Positions 1 to 13,669 of a DNA stretch of 64,000 bases are shown here, one piece after another; position 1 is the first letter of the stretch, and each line of letters starts with the position of its first letter. This DNA comes from Calliopsis andreniformis (taxonomy: Eukaryota > Arthropoda > Insecta > Hymenoptera > Andrenidae). The position numbers were made by a program, and so were the translations under genes. A model generated the notes under the pieces. It searched no databases, had not been told where the DNA came from, and saw only the letters and a list, made by a program, of their open reading frames with translations. The stretch spans positions 2,232,001 to 2,296,000 of the forward strand of contig NW_027480438.1 in assembly GCF_051401765.1 (NCBI RefSeq). Reading direction: 5' to 3'.

Positions 1-2486
1 ATCCTCAATCCTCAAACCTCAATCCTTAATATTCAATCATCAATACTCAATCTTCAATCCTCAATCCTCAATCCTCAATTCTCAATCCTCAATCCTCAAT
101 CCTCAATCCTCAATCCTCAATCCTCAATCCTCAATCCTCAATCCACAATCCTCAACCTTCTATACTCAATAATCAATCTCCAATCCTAGATCCTCAATCC
201 TCAATCCTCAATCCTCAATCTTCCACCCTGAATCCTCAATCCTCAATCTTCAATCCTCAATACTCAATCTTCATTCCTCAATCCTCAATCCTCAATCCTC
301 AATCCTCAATCTTCAACCCTCAATACTCAATCTTCGATCCTCAATCCTCAATCCTCAATCCACAATCCTCAATCTTCCATCCTCAACACTAATCTTCAAT
401 CCTCAATCCTCAATCCTCAATCCTCAATACTCATTCTTCAATCCTCAATACCCAATCCTCAATCTTCAATCCTCAATCGTCAATCCTCAATCCTAATTCC
501 TCAAACCTCATTCTTCAATCCTCAATACCCAATCCTCAATTTCAATCCTCAATCCTCAATCCTCACTTCTCAATCCTCAATCGTCAACCCTCAGCCCTCA
601 TCCTACATCCTCAATCCTCAATCCTCAATCCTCAATCCTAATTCCTCAATCCTCATTCTTCAATCCTCAATACCCAATCCTCAATTTCAATCCTCAATCC
701 TCAATCCTCATTTCTCAATCCTCAATCCTCAACCCTCAACCCTCATCCTCCATGCTCAGTACTCAATCCTCTATCCTCAATCTTCTATCCCCAATACTCA
801 ATCTTCAATCCTCATCCCTCAATCCTCAATCCTCAATCCTCAATCTTCAATCCTCAATAGTCAATCTGCAATCCTCAATCCTCAAACCTCAATCCTCAAT
901 CCTCATTCCTCTATCCTCAATACCCAATCCTCAATCGTCAATCTTCAATCCTCAATCCTCAATATTCAATCATCAATACTCAATATTCAATACTCATTCT
1001 TCAATCCTCAATACTCAATCTTCAATCCTCAATCCTCAATCCTCAATCCTCAATCCTCAATCCTCAGGCATCAATACTCAATCTACAATATTCAATCCTC
1101 AATCCTTAATCCTCAATCCACAATCCTCAACCTTCAATACTCAATACTCAATCTTCAATCCTCAACTCTCAGTCCTCAATCCTCAATCCACAATCCTCAA
1201 TATTCAAACCTCAATACTCAATCTTCAATCATCATCCTCAATCCTCAATTCTCAGTCGTCAATCCTCAGTCGTCAATCCTCAATATTCAATACTCAATCG
1301 TCAATCCTTAGTCCTCAATCCTCAATCCTCAATCCTCGTTCCTCAAACCTCAATCCTCAACCCTCAGTCTTCATCCTCAATCCTCAAACCTCAATCCTCA
1401 ATCCTCAATATTCAGTCATCAATACTCAATCTTCAATCCTCAATCCTCAAACCTCAATCCTCAATCCTCATTCTTCAATCCTAAATACCCAATCCTCAAT
1501 CTTCAATCCCCAATCCTCAATCCTCAATTCTCAATCCTCAATCCTTAATCCTCAGACCTCAAACATCAATATTCAACCCTCAGTCCTCGTCCTCAATCCA
1601 CAACACTCAATCCTCAGTCCTCAATATTCAATCATCAATATTCAATCTTCAGTCCTCACTCCTCAATCCTCAATTCTCAATCCTCAATCCTCAGTCCTCA
1701 GACCTCAAACCTCAATCCTCAACTCTCAGCCCCCATCCTCAATCCTCAATCCTCAATCTTCAATCCTCAATCCTCAATCCTCAAGCCTCAGTCCTCAATC
1801 CTCAATCCTCAATCCTCAGTCCTCAAACCTCAATCCTCAACACTCAATTCTCAATCCTCAATCTTCAATCCTCAATCCTCAATACACAATCCCCAATCCT
1901 CAATCCTCAGGCATCAATACTCAATCTTCAATACTCAATCCTCGATCCTCAATCCTCAATCCTCAATCCTCAACCCTCAATCCTCATACCTCAAACCTCA
2001 ATCCTCAGCCCTCAGTCCTCATACTCAATACTCAATTCTCAATCCTCAATCCTCAATCCTCAATCTTCAATCCTCAATCTTCAATCCTCAATAATCAACC
2101 TCCAATCCTAGATCCTCAATCTCCAATCTTCAATCCTTAATCCTCAATCTTCAATCCTTAATTCTCAATCGTCAATCTTCAATCCTCAATACTCAATCTT
2201 CAATCCTCAATCCTCAATCCTAAATCCTCAATCCTTAATCCTCAATCGTCAATCTTCAATCCTCAATACTCAATCTTCAATCCTCAATCCTCAATCCTCA
2301 ATCCTCAATCCTCAATCCTCAATCCTCAACCCTCAATTCTCAATCGTCAATCTTCAATCCTCAACGGTCAGTCCTCGTCCTCAATCCTCAACCCTCAATC
2401 CTCAATCCTCAATCTTCAATCATTAATACTCAATCTTCAATCCCCAATTCTCATTCCTAAATCCTCAACCCTCAATCCTCAATATT
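1..2486. repeat. HOR-II unit, 3' two-thirds (entered from the left edge)
   Basis: This stretch runs from a second-half ttccaccctgaa string at 221 through the agtcaatctgc string near 867, the aggcatcaatactc string near 1067, cagacctcaaacatc at 1553, cagcccccatcc near 1728 and ataatcaacctcc near 2090. It ends where box B begins at 2487. It matches about 20341-22602 at an offset of 20,109-20,116 bp with few differences. The distance from 1553 to 2487 is 934 bp, the longer of two subtypes of this unit's end. One private C-to-G change at 754 creates an ATG and a 462-codon open frame that the copy near 20.87 kb does not start. Confidence 0.85.
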
Positions 2487-3289
2487 CAACACACAACCAT
2501 CAACCATCAATTCTCAATACTCAACCATCAATCCTCAATCCTCAATCCTCAATCCTCAATCCACAATCCTCAACCTTCTATACTCAATAATCAATCTCCA
2601 ATCCTAGATCCTCAATCCTCAATCCTCAATCCTCAATCTTCCACCCTGAATCCTCAATCCTCAATACTCAATCCTCAACCTTCAATCCTCAATACTCAAT
2701 CTTTATTCCTCAATCCTCAATCCTCAATCCTCAATCCTCAATCTTCAACCCTCAACACTCAATCTTCGATCCTCAATCCTCAATCCTCAATCCACAATCC
2801 TCAATCTTCAATCCTCAACACTAATCTTCAATCCTCAATCCTCAATCCTCAATCCTCAATACTCATTCTTCAATCCTCAATACCCAATCCTCAATCTTCA
2901 ATCCTCAATCGTCAATCCTCAATCCTAATTCCTCAAACCTCATTCTTCAATCCTCAATACCCAATCCTCAATTTCAATCCTCAATCCTCAATCCTCACTT
3001 CTCAATCCTCAATCGTCAACCCTCAGCCCTCATCCTACATCCTCAATCCTCAATCCTCAATCCTCAATCCTCAATATTCAATCATCAATACTCAATCTTC
3101 AATCCTCAATCCTCAAACCTCAATCCTCAATCCTCATTCTTCAATCCTAAATACCCAATCCTCAATCTTCAATCCTCAATCCTCAATACTCAATTCTCAA
3201 TCCTCAATCCTTAATCCTCAGACCTCAAACATCAATATTCAACCCTCAGTCCTCGTCCTCAATCCACAACACTCAATCCTCAGTCCTCA
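2487..3289. repeat. HOR-II unit, first part only, cut by switch to HOR-I
   Basis: The segment begins with box B at 2487, then ttccaccctgaa at 2639 (+152) and cagacctcaaacatc at 3219 (+732). These spacings equal those at 22603, 22755 and 23335. Near 3290 the expected continuation (cagtcctcaatattc) is replaced by cagtcctcaattctc and the HOR-I series starts. The same HOR-II to HOR-I switch recurs near 14410, at an offset of 11,119 bp. Confidence 0.8.
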
Positions 3290-3784
3290 ATTCTCAATCT
3301 TCAATCCTCGATCCTCAATCATCAATCCTCAATCCTCAATCCTCAGGCATCAATACTCAATCTTCAATGCTCAATCCTCAATCCTCAATCCTCAATCCTC
3401 ATTCCAAACCCTCAATCCTCATTCCTCAAAGCTCAGTCCTCAACCCTCAGTCCTCATACTCAATTCTCAATTCTCAATCCTCAATCCTCAATCCTCAATC
3501 TTCAATCCTCAATAATCAATCTCCAATCCTCAATCCTCTATCCTCGATCCTCAATCCTCAGGCATCAATACTCAATCTTCAATACTCAATCCTCAATCCT
3601 CAATCCTCAATCCTCAATCCTCAAACCTCAATACTCAATCCTCAATATTCAATCATCAATACTCAATCTTCAATCCTCAATCCTCAATCCTCAATCCTCA
3701 ATCCTCAATCCTCAATCCTCAATCCTCAATCCTCAATCATCAATCCTCAATCCTCAATTCTCAATCCTCAATCCTCAGTCCTCA

Positions 3785-5714
3785 GTCGTCGAATCTCAAT
3801 CCCCGACGCTTAGCACTCATCCTCAATCCTCAGTCCTCAATCCTCAATCCTCAAACCTAAATCCTCTACCGTCAGTCCTCGTCCTCAATCCTCAAACCTC
3901 AATCCTCAATCCTCAATATTCAATCATCAATACACAATCTTCAATCCTCAATCCTGAATCCTCAATCCTCAATCCTCAATCCTCAATCCTCAATATTCAA
4001 TCATCAATACTCAATCTTCAACCCTCAGTCTTCAATCCTCAATACTCAATCTTCAATCCTCAATCCTCAATCCTCAATCCTCAATCCTCAATCTTCAATC
4101 CTCAACACTCAATCTTCAATCCTCAATCCTCAATCCTCAATCCTCAATCCTCATTCTTCAATCCTCAATACCCAATCCTCAGTCTTCAATCCTCAATCCT
4201 CAATCCTCAATCCCAATTCCTCAATCCTCATTCTTCAATCCTCAATACCCAATCCTCAATTTCAATCCTCAATCCTCAATCCTCATTTCTCAATCCTCAA
4301 TCTTCAACCCTCAGCCCTCATCCTCCATCCTCAGTACTCAATCCTCTATCCTCAATCTTCAATCCTCAATACCCAATCTTCAATCCTCATTCCTCAATCC
4401 TCAATCCTCAATCCTCAATCTTCAATCCTCAATACTCAATCTGCAACCCTCAATCCTCAAACCTCAATCCTCAATACTCATTCCTCAATCCTCAATACCC
4501 AATCCTCAATCCTCAGTACTCAATCCTCAATCCTCAATCCTCAATCTTCAACCCTGAATCCTCAATCCTCAATACTCAATCCTCAATCTTCAATCCTCAA
4601 TACTCAATCTTCAATCCTCAATCCTCAATCCTCAATCCTCAATATTCAATCATCAATACTCAATCTTCAATCCTCATTCCTCAATCCCCAATTCTCAATC
4701 CTCAATCCTCAATCCTCAACCCTCAATCCTCAGTCCTCATACTCAATTCTCAATTCTCAATCCTTAATCCTCAATCCTCAATCTTCAATCCTCAATAATC
4801 AATCTCCAATCCTCAATCCTCAATCCTCGATCCTCAATCCTCAGGCATCAATACTCAATCTTCAATACTCAATCCTCAATCCTCAATCCTCAATCCTCAA
4901 TCCTCAGACCTCAATCCTCAATCCTCAATATTCAATCATCAATAATCAATCTTCAATCCTCAATCCTCAATCCTCAACTCTCAATCCTCAATCCTCAGTC
5001 CTCAGTCGTCGAATCTCAATCCCCGACGCTTAGCACTCATCCTCAATCCTCAGTCCTCAATCCTCAATCCTCAAACCTAAATCCTCTGCCGTCAGTCCTC
5101 GTCCTCAATCCTCAAACCTCAATCCTCAATCCTCAATATTCAATCCTCAATACTCATTCTTCAATCATCATCCTCAATCCTCAATTCTCAGTCGTCAATC
5201 CTCAATCCTCAATCCTCATTCTTCAATCCTCAATACCCAATCCTCAATCTTCAATCCTCAAACATCAATCCTCAATTCTCAATCCTCAATCCTCAGTCCT
5301 CAGTCGTCGAACCACAATACCCGACCCTTAGCACTCATCCTAAATCCTCAGTCCTCAACCCTCAATCCTCAAACCTAAATCATCTACCGTCAGTCCTCGT
5401 CCTCAATCCTCAAACCTCAATCCTCAATCCTCAATATTCAATCATCAATACTCAATCTTCAATCCTCAATCCTCAATCCTCAATCCTCAATCCTCAATCC
5501 ACAATCCTCAACCTTGAATACTCAATAATCAATCTCCAATCCTACATCCTCAATCCTCAATCCTCAATCCTCAATCCTCAATCCTCAATCCTCATTCTTC
5601 AATCCTCAATACCCAATCCTCAATCTTCAATCCTCAAACATCAATCCTCAATTCTCAATCCTCAATCCTCAGTCGTCAGTCGTCGAACCTCAATCCCCGA
5701 CGCTTAGCACTCAT
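3785..5714. repeat. Box C quartet in HOR-I copy 1
   Basis: Four copies of a 36-bp motif lie at 3785-3820, 5005-5040, 5303-5338 and 5679-5714. They are the strongest departure from the heptamer in the window. Each reads gtcgtcga, then about 12 bases, then cccgac and a conserved ttagcactcat tail. The first, second and fourth copies contain a perfect inverted repeat CGTCG / CGACG with a 12-base spacer (arms 3787-3791 and 3804-3808 in the first). The third has cgacc and keeps a 4-bp version, GTCG / CGAC. Such self-complementarity is unusual on a strand nearly free of G. Function is unknown. Confidence 0.85.
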
Positions 5715-6014
5715 CCTCAATCCTCAGTCCTCAATCCTCAATCCTCAAACCTAAATCCTCTACCGTCAGTCCTCGTCCTCAATCCTCAAACCTCAATCCT
5801 CAATCCTCAATATTCAATCATCAATACTCAATCTTCAATCCTCTATCCTCAATCCTCAATCCTCAATCCTCAATCCTCAATCCTCAATCCTCAGTATTCA
5901 ATCATCAATACTCAATCTTCAACCCTCAATCTTCAATCCTCAATACTCAATCTTCAATCCTCAATCCTCAATCCTCAATCCTCAATCCTCAATCCTCAGG
6001 CATCAATACTCAAA

Positions 6015-8010
6015 CTACAATATTCAATCCTCAATCCTTAATCCTCAATCCACAATCCTCAAACTTCAATACACAATACTCAATCTTCAATCCTCACTCC
6101 CCAATCCTCAATCCTCAATCCTCAATCCTCAATCCGCAATATTCAATCCTCAATACTCAATCTTCAATCAGCAATCCGCAATCCTCAATTCTCAGTCGTC
6201 AATCCTCAGCCATCAATCCTCAATCTTCAATACTCAATCGTCAATCCTTAGTCCTCAATCCTCAATCCTCAATCCTCGTTCCTCAAACCTCAATCCTCAA
6301 CCCTCAGTCTTCATCCTCAATCCTCAAACCTCAATCCTCAATCCTCAATATTCAATCATCAATCCTCAAACCTCAATCTTCAATCCTCAATCCTCAATCC
6401 TCAATCCTCAATTCTAATTCCCCAATCCTCATTCTTCAATCCTCAATACCCAATCCTCAATTTCAATCCTCAATCCTCAATCCTCATTTCTCAATCCTCA
6501 ATCCTCAACCCTCAGCCCTCATCCTCCATCCTCAGTACTCAATCCTCTATCCTCAATCTTCAATCCTCAATACCCAATCTTCAATCCTCATTCCTCAATC
6601 CTCAATCCTCAATCCTCAATCTTCAATCCTCAATACTCAATCTGCAACCCTCAATCCTCAAACCTCAATCCTCAATCCTCATTCCTCAATCCTCAATACC
6701 CAATCCTCAATCCTCAGTACTCAATCCTCAATCCTCAATCCTCAATCTTCAACCCTGAATCCTCAATCCTCAATACTCAATCCTCAATCTTCAATCCTCA
6801 ATACTCAATCTTCAATCCTCAATCCTCATTCCTCAATCCTCAATACCCAATCCTCAATCCTCAATTCTCAATCCTAAATCCTCAATATTCAATCATCAAT
6901 ACTCAATCTTCAATCCTCAATCTTTAATCCTCAATACTCAATCTTCAATCCTCAATCCTCAATCCTCAATCCTCAATCCTCAATCCTCAATCCTCAGGCA
7001 TCAATACTCAATCTACAATGTTCAATCCTCAATCCTTAATCCTCAATCCACAATCCTCAACCTTCAATACTCAATATTCAATCTTCAATCCTCAATCCTC
7101 AATCCTCAATCCTCAATCCTCAATCCCCAATCCTCAATATTCAATCCTCAATACTCAATCTTCAATCATCAATCCTCAATCCTCAATTCTCAGTCGTCAA
7201 TCCTCAGTCATCAATCCTCAATCTTCAATACTCAATCGTCAATCCGTAGTCCTCAATCCTCAATCCTCAATCCTCGTTCCTCAAACCTCAATCCTCAACC
7301 CTCAGTCTTCATCCTCAATTCTCAAACCTCAATCCTCAATCCTCAATCCTCAATATTCAAACATCAATACTCAACCTTCAATCCTCAATCCTCAATCCTC
7401 AATCCTCAATTCTAATTCCCCAATCCTCATTCTTCAATCCTCAATACCCAATCCTCAATTTCAATCCTCAATCCTCAATCCTCATTTCTCAACCCTCAAT
7501 CCTCAACCCTCAGCCCTCATCCTCCATCCTCAGTACTCAATCCTCTATCCTCAATCTACAATCCTCAATACTCAATCTTCAATCCTCATTCCTCAATCCT
7601 CAATCCTCAATCCTCAATCTTCAATCCTCAATACTCAATCTGCAATCCTCAATCCTTAAACCTCAATCCTCAATCCTCATTCCTCAATCCTCAGTACCCA
7701 ATCCTCAATCCTCAATCCTCAATCCTCAATCCTCAATCCTCAATCTTCAACCCTGAATCCTCAATCCTCAATACTCAATCCTCAATCTTCAATCCTCAAT
7801 ACTCAATCTTCAATCCTCAATCCTCAATCCTCAATCCTCAATATTCAATCATCAATACTCAATCTTCAATCCTCAATCCTCAATCCTCAATTCTCAATCC
7901 TCAATCCTCAATCCTCAATCCTCAATCCTCAATCCTCAATCCACAATCCTCAACTTTCTATACTCAATAATCAATCTCCAATCCTAGATCGTCAATCCTC
8001 AATCCTCAAT
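6015..8010. repeat. 998-bp tandem duplication inside HOR-I copy 1
   Basis: Two landmarks repeat with the same spacing: ctacaatattc at 6015 and ctacaatgttc at 7013, and ctaattcccc at 6414 and 7412, both 998 bp apart. Each copy then passes through catcctccatcc and a cttcaaccctgaatcc string. A single A-to-G difference in the second copy (7020) creates an ATG and a 213-codon open frame absent from the first. The end point is approximate. Confidence 0.75.
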
Positions 8011-8474
8011 CCTCAATCTTCAACCCTGAATCCTCAATCCTCAATACTCAATACTCAATCTTCAGTCCTCAATACTCAATCTTCAATCCTCAATCCTCAA
8101 TCCTCAATCCTCAGTCCTCAATCTTCAACCCTCAACACTCAACCTTCAATCCTCAATCCTCAATCCTCAATCCTCAATCCTCAATCTTCAATCCTCATCA
8201 CTAATCTTCAATCCTCAATCCTCAATCCTCAATCCTCAATCCTCAATCCTCAATCCTCATTCTTCAATCCTCAATACCCAATCCTCAATCTTCAATCCTC
8301 GATCCTCAAACCTCAATCCTAATTCCTCAATCCTCATTCTTCAATCCTCAATACCCAATCCTCAATTTCAATCCTCAATCCTCAATCCGCATTTCTCAAT
8401 CCTCAATCCTCAACCCTCAGCCCTCATCCTCCATCCTCAATCCTCAATCCTCAATCCTCAATCTTCAATCCTCA

Positions 8475-11400
8475 ATTCTCAATCTTCAATCCTCGATCCT
8501 CAATCATCAATCCTCAATCCTCAATCCTCAGGCATCAATACTCAATCTTCAATGCTCAATCCTCAATCCTCAATCCTCAATCCTCATTCCCAAACCCTCA
8601 ATCCTCATTCCTCAAAGCTCAGTCCTCAACCCTCAGTCCTCATACTCAATTCTCAATTCTCAATCCTCAATCCTCAATCCTCAATCTTCAATCCTCAATA
8701 ATCAATCTCCAATCCTCAATCCTCTATCCTCGATCCTCAATCCTCAGGCATCAATACTCAATCTTCAATACTCAATCCTCAATCCTCAATCCTCAATCCT
8801 CAATCCTCAAACCTCAATACTCAATCCTCAATATTCAATCATCAATACTCAATCTTCAATCCTCAATCCTCAATCCTCAATCCTCAATCCTCAATCCTCA
8901 ATCCTCAATCCTCAATCCTCAATCATCAATCCTCAATCCTCAATTCTCAATCCTCAATCCTCAGTCCTCAGTCGTCGAATCTCAATCCCCGACGCTTAGC
9001 ACTCATCCTCAATCCTCAGTCCTCAATCCTCAATCCTCAAACCTAAATCCTCTACCGTCAGTCCTCGTCCTCAATCCTCAAACCTCAATCCTCAATCCTC
9101 AATATTCAATCATCAATACACAATCTTCAATCCTCAATCCTGAATCCTCAATCCTCAATCCTCAATCCTCAATCCTCAATATTCAATCATCAATACTCAA
9201 TCTTCAACCCTCAGTCTTCAATCCTCAATACTCAATCTTCAATCCTCAATCCTCAATCCTCAATCCTCAATCCTCAATCTTCAATCATCAACACTCAATC
9301 TTCAATCCTCAATCCTCAATCCTCAATCCTCAATCCTCATTCTTCAATCCTCAATACCCAATCCTCAGTCTTCAATCCTCAATCCTCAATCCTCAATCCC
9401 AATTCCTCAATCCTCATTCTTCAATCCTCAATACCCAATCCTCAATTTCAATCCTCAATCCTCAATCCTCATTTCACAATCCTCAATCTTCAACCCTCAG
9501 CCCTCATCCTCCATCCTCAGTACTCAATCCTCTATCCTCAATCTTCAATCCTCAATACCCAATCTTCAATCCTCATTCCTCAATTCTCAATCCTCAATCC
9601 TCAATCTTCAATCCTCAATACTCAATCTGCAACCCTCAATCCTCAAACCTCAATCCTCAATCCTCATTCCTCAATCCTCAATACCCAATCCTCAATCCTC
9701 AGTACTCAATCCTCAATCCTCAATCCTCAATCTTCAACCCTGAATCCTCAATCCTCAATACTCAATCCTCAATCTTCAATCCTCAATACTCAATCTTCAA
9801 TCCTCAATCCTCAATCCTCAATCCTCAATATTCAATCATCAACACTTAATCTTCAATCCTCATTCCTCAATCCCCAATTCTCAATCCTCAATCCTCAATC
9901 CTCAACCCTCAATCCTCAGTCCTCATACTCAATTCTCAATTCTCAATCCTTAATCCTCAATCCTCAATCTTCAATCCTCAATAATCAATCTCCAATCCTC
10001 AATACTCAATCCTCGATCCTCAATCCTCAGGCATCAATACTCAATCTTCAATACTCAATCCTCAATCCTCAATCCTCAATCCTCAATCCTCAGACCTCAA
10101 TCCTCAATCCTCAATATTCAATCATCAATACTCAATCTTCAATCCTCAATCCTCAATCCTCAACTCTCAATCCTCAATCCTCAGTCCTCAGTCGTCGAAT
10201 CTCAATCCCCGACGCTTAGCACTCATCCTCAATCCTCAGTCCTCAATCCTCAATCCTCAAACCTAAATCCTCTGCCGTCAGTCCTCGTCCTCAATCCTCA
10301 AACGTCAATCCTCAATCCTCAATATTCAATCCTCAATACTCATTCTTCAATCATCATCCTCAATCCTCAATTCTCAGTCGTCAATCCTCAATCCTCAATC
10401 CTCATTCTTCAATCCTCAATACCCAATCCTCAATCTTCAATCCTCAAACATCAATCCTCAATTCTCAATCCTCAATCCTCAGTCCTCAGTCGTCGAACCA
10501 CAATACCCGACCCTTAGCACTCATCCTAAATCCTCAGTCCTCAACCCTCAATCCTCAAACCTAAATCATCTACCGTCAGTCCTCGTCCTCAATCCTCAAA
10601 CCTCAATCCTCAATCCTCAATATTCAATCATCAATACTCAATCTTCAATCCTCAATCCTCAATCCTCAATCCTCAATCCTCAATCCACAATCCTCAACCT
10701 TGAATACTCAATAATCAATCTCCAATCCTACATCCTCAATCCTCAATCCTCAATCCTCAATCCTCAATCCTCAATCCTCATTCTTCAATCCTCAATACCC
10801 AATCCTCAATCTTCAATCCTCAAACATCAATCCTCAATTCTCAATCCTCAATCCTCAGTCGTCAGTCGTCGAACCTCAATCCCCGACGCTTAGCACTCAT
10901 CCTCAATCCTCAGTCCTCAATCCTCAATCCTCAAACCTAAATCCTCTACCGTCAGTCCTCGTCCTCAATCCTCAAACCTCAATCCTCAATCCTCAATATT
11001 CAATCATCAATACTCAATCTTCAATCCTCTATCCTCAATCCTCAATCCTCAATCCTCAATCCTCAATCCTCAATCCTCAGTATTCAATCATCAATACTCA
11101 ATCTTCAACCCTCAATCTTCAATCCTCAATACTCAATCTTCAATCCTCAATCCTCAATCCTCAATCCTCAATCCTCAATCCTCAGGCATCAATACTCAAA
11201 CTACAATATTCAATCCTCAATCCTTAATCCTCAATCCACAATCCTCAAACTTCAATACACAATACTCAATCTTCAATCCTCACTCCCCAATCCTCAATCC
11301 TCAATCCTCAATCCTCAATCCGCAATATTCAATCCTCAATACTCAATCTTCAATCAGCAATCCGCAATCCTCAATTCTCAGTCGTCAATCCTCAGCCATC

Positions 11401-12160
11401 AATCCTCAATCTTCAATACTCAATCGTCAATCCTTAGTCCTCAATCCTCAATCCTCAATCCTCGTTCCTCAAACCTCAATCCTCAACCCTCAGTCTTCAT
11501 CCTCAATCCTCAAACCTCAATCCTCAATCCTCAATATTCAATCATCAATCCTCAAACCTCAATCTTCAATCCTCATTCTTCAATCCTAAATACCCAATCC
11601 TCAATCTTCAATCCTCAATCCTCAATCCTCAATTCTCAATCCTCAATCCTTAATCCTCAGACCTCAAACATCAATATTCAACCCTCAGTCCTCGTCCTCA
11701 ATCCACAACCCTCAATCCTCAGTCCTCAATATTCAATCATCAATATTCAATCTTCAATCCTCAATCCTCAATCCTCAATCCTCAATCCTCAATCCTCAAT
11801 CCTCAATCCTCAATCTTCAATCCTGAATCCTCAATCCTGAATACTCAATCCTCAATCTTCAATCCTCAATACTCAATCTTCAATCCTCAATCCTCAATCC
11901 TCAATCCTCAATCCTCAATCTTCAATTCTCAACACTCAATCTTCAATCGTCAATCCTCAATTCTCAATCCTCAATCCTCATTCTTCAATCTTCAATACTC
12001 AATACTCAATCTTCAGTCCTCAATCCTCAATCCTCAATCCTCAATCTTCAATCCTCAATCCTCAATCCTCAATCTTCAATCCTCAATTCTCAATCTTCAG
12101 TCCTCGATCCTCAATCATCAATCCTCAATCCTCAATCCTCAGGCATCAATACTCAATCCT
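8475..12160. repeat. HOR-I, copy 2
   Basis: This copy follows copy 1 at an offset of 5,185-5,186 bp; one inserted C near 8590 (ttcccaaaccc against ttccaaaccc) accounts for the one-base shift. It stays parallel to copy 1 until about 11570, where it enters a segment with cagacctcaaacatc at 11658 that copy 1 lacks. That segment is shared with copy 3 (17590, +5,932) and in altered form with 19041, 27991 and 47671. Confidence 0.82.
8971..10900. repeat. Box C quartet in HOR-I copy 2
   Basis: Box C copies lie at 8971-9006, 10191-10226, 10489-10524 and 10865-10900, each exactly 5,186 bp after its counterpart in copy 1. The order of subtypes is the same: two gaatctc forms, one gaaccac form with a weakened inverted repeat, and one gaacctc form. 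The quartet was therefore copied as a block and is not a set of independent events. Confidence 0.85.
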
Positions 12161-13669
12161 CAATGCTCAATCCTCAATCCTCAATCCTCAATCCTCATTC
12201 CTCAATCCTCAATACCCAATCATCAATCCTCAATCCTCAATCCTCAATCCTCAATGTTCAGTCATCAATACTCAATCTTCAATCCCCAATCATCAATCCT
12301 CAATACTTAATCTTCAATCCTCAATCCTCAATCCTCAATCCTCAATCCTCAATCCACAGGCGTCAATACTCAATCTACAATATTCAATCCTCAATCCTTA
12401 ATCCTCAATCCACAATCCTCAACCTTCAATACTCAATACTCAATCTTCAATCCTCAATCCTCAATCCTCAATCCTCAATCCTCAATCCTCAATCCTCAAT
12501 ATTCAATCCTCAATACTCAATCTTCAATCATCAATCCTCAATCCTCAATTCTCAGTCGTCAATCCTCAGTCACCAATCCTCAATCTTCAATACTCAATCG
12601 TCAATCCTTAGTACTCAACACTCAATCCTCAATCCTCGTTCCTCAAACCTCAATCCTCAACCCTCAGTCTTCATCCTCAATCCTCAAACCTCAATCCTCA
12701 ATCCTCAATATTCAATTATCAATACTCAATCTTCAATCCTCAATCCTCAAACCTCAATCCTCAATCCTCATTCTTCAATCCTAAATACCCAATCCTCAAT
12801 CTTCAATCCTCAATCCTCAATACTCAATTCTCAATCCTCAATCCTTAATCCTCAGACCTCAAACATCAATATTCAACCCTCAGTCCTCGTCCTCAATCCA
12901 CAACCCTCAATCCTCAGTCCTCAATATTCAATCATCAATATTCAATCTTCAAGCCTCAATCCTCAATCCTCAATCCTTAATCCTCAATCCTCAGTCTTCA
13001 ACCCTGAATACTCAATCCTCAATACTCAATCCTCAATCTTCAATCCTCAATACTCAATCTTCAATCCTCAATCCTCAAACCTCAATCCTTAATATTCAAT
13101 CATCAATACTCAATCTTCAATCCTCAATCCTCAATCCTCAATTCTCAATCCTCAATCCTCAATCCTCAATCCTCAATCCTCAATCCTCAATCCTCAATCC
13201 TCAATCCACAATCCTCAACCTTCTATACTCAATAATCAATCTCCAATCCTAGATCCTCAATCCTCAATCCTCAATCCTCAATCTTCCACCCTGAATCCTC
13301 AATCCTCAATCTTCAATCCTCAATACTCAATCTTCATTCCTCAATCCTCAATCCTCAATCCTCAATCCTCAATCTTCAACCCTCAATACTCAATCTTCGA
13401 TCCTCAATCCTCAATCCTCAATCCACAATCCTCAATCTTCCATCCTCAACACTAATCTTCAATCCTCAATCCTCAATCCTCAATCCTCAATACTCATTCT
13501 TCAATCCTCAATACCCAATCCTCAATCTTCAATCCTCAACCGTCAATCCTCAATCCTAATTCCTCAAACCTCATTCTTCAATCCTCAATCCTCAATCCTA
13601 ATTCCTCAATCCTCATTCTTCAATCCTCAATACCCAATCCTCAATTTCAATCCTCAATCCTCAATCCTC
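12161..13669. repeat. HOR-I/HOR-II mosaic, mostly HOR-II second-half-like
   Basis: The opening series (ATG-bearing caatgctcaatc at 12161) is shared with 19705, 28655 and 48148. It continues through caggcgtcaatactc near 12358, cagacctcaaacatc at 12853 followed by an aagcctc string, and ttccaccctgaa at 13284. The spacing from 12853 to 13284 (431 bp) resembles the HOR-II spacing from 23335 to 23759 (424 bp). After about 13565 a deletion-type junction shortens the expected series, and the sequence joins an HOR-II first half near 13670. Confidence 0.7.

Larger units (their letters stand above)
3290..8474. repeat. HOR-I, copy 1 (about 5.19 kb)
   Basis: This is the first of three copies of a higher-order unit containing four box C motifs. 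The string tcctcgatcc at 3305 recurs at 8490 and 14424, and box C positions repeat at +5,186 bp in copy 2. Within the copy, box C recurs after 1,220 bp, so the unit has internal duplication. From about 6385 the sequence departs from copies 2 and 3: copy 1 carries a 998-bp tandem duplication there, whereas the other two run into a cagacctcaaacatc-bearing segment. Confidence 0.85.

Noticed and set aside
752..2140. 462-codon + strand open frame, with similar frames at 3367-3813, 7018-7659, 12163-13092, 14486-15916, 19705-20976, 26774-27679, 27141-27770, 28655-28990, 30998-31423, 36573-37055, 39889-40224, 46968-47450 and 48148-49425
   Set aside because: All are translations of the heptamer as (SILNPQS)n. 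Any + frame is open by arithmetic, overlapping frames (26774 and 27141) give the same kind of peptide, starts depend on single-base changes absent from sister copies, and one-base indels change length without other effect. There is no domain, signal peptide, splice pattern or codon bias.
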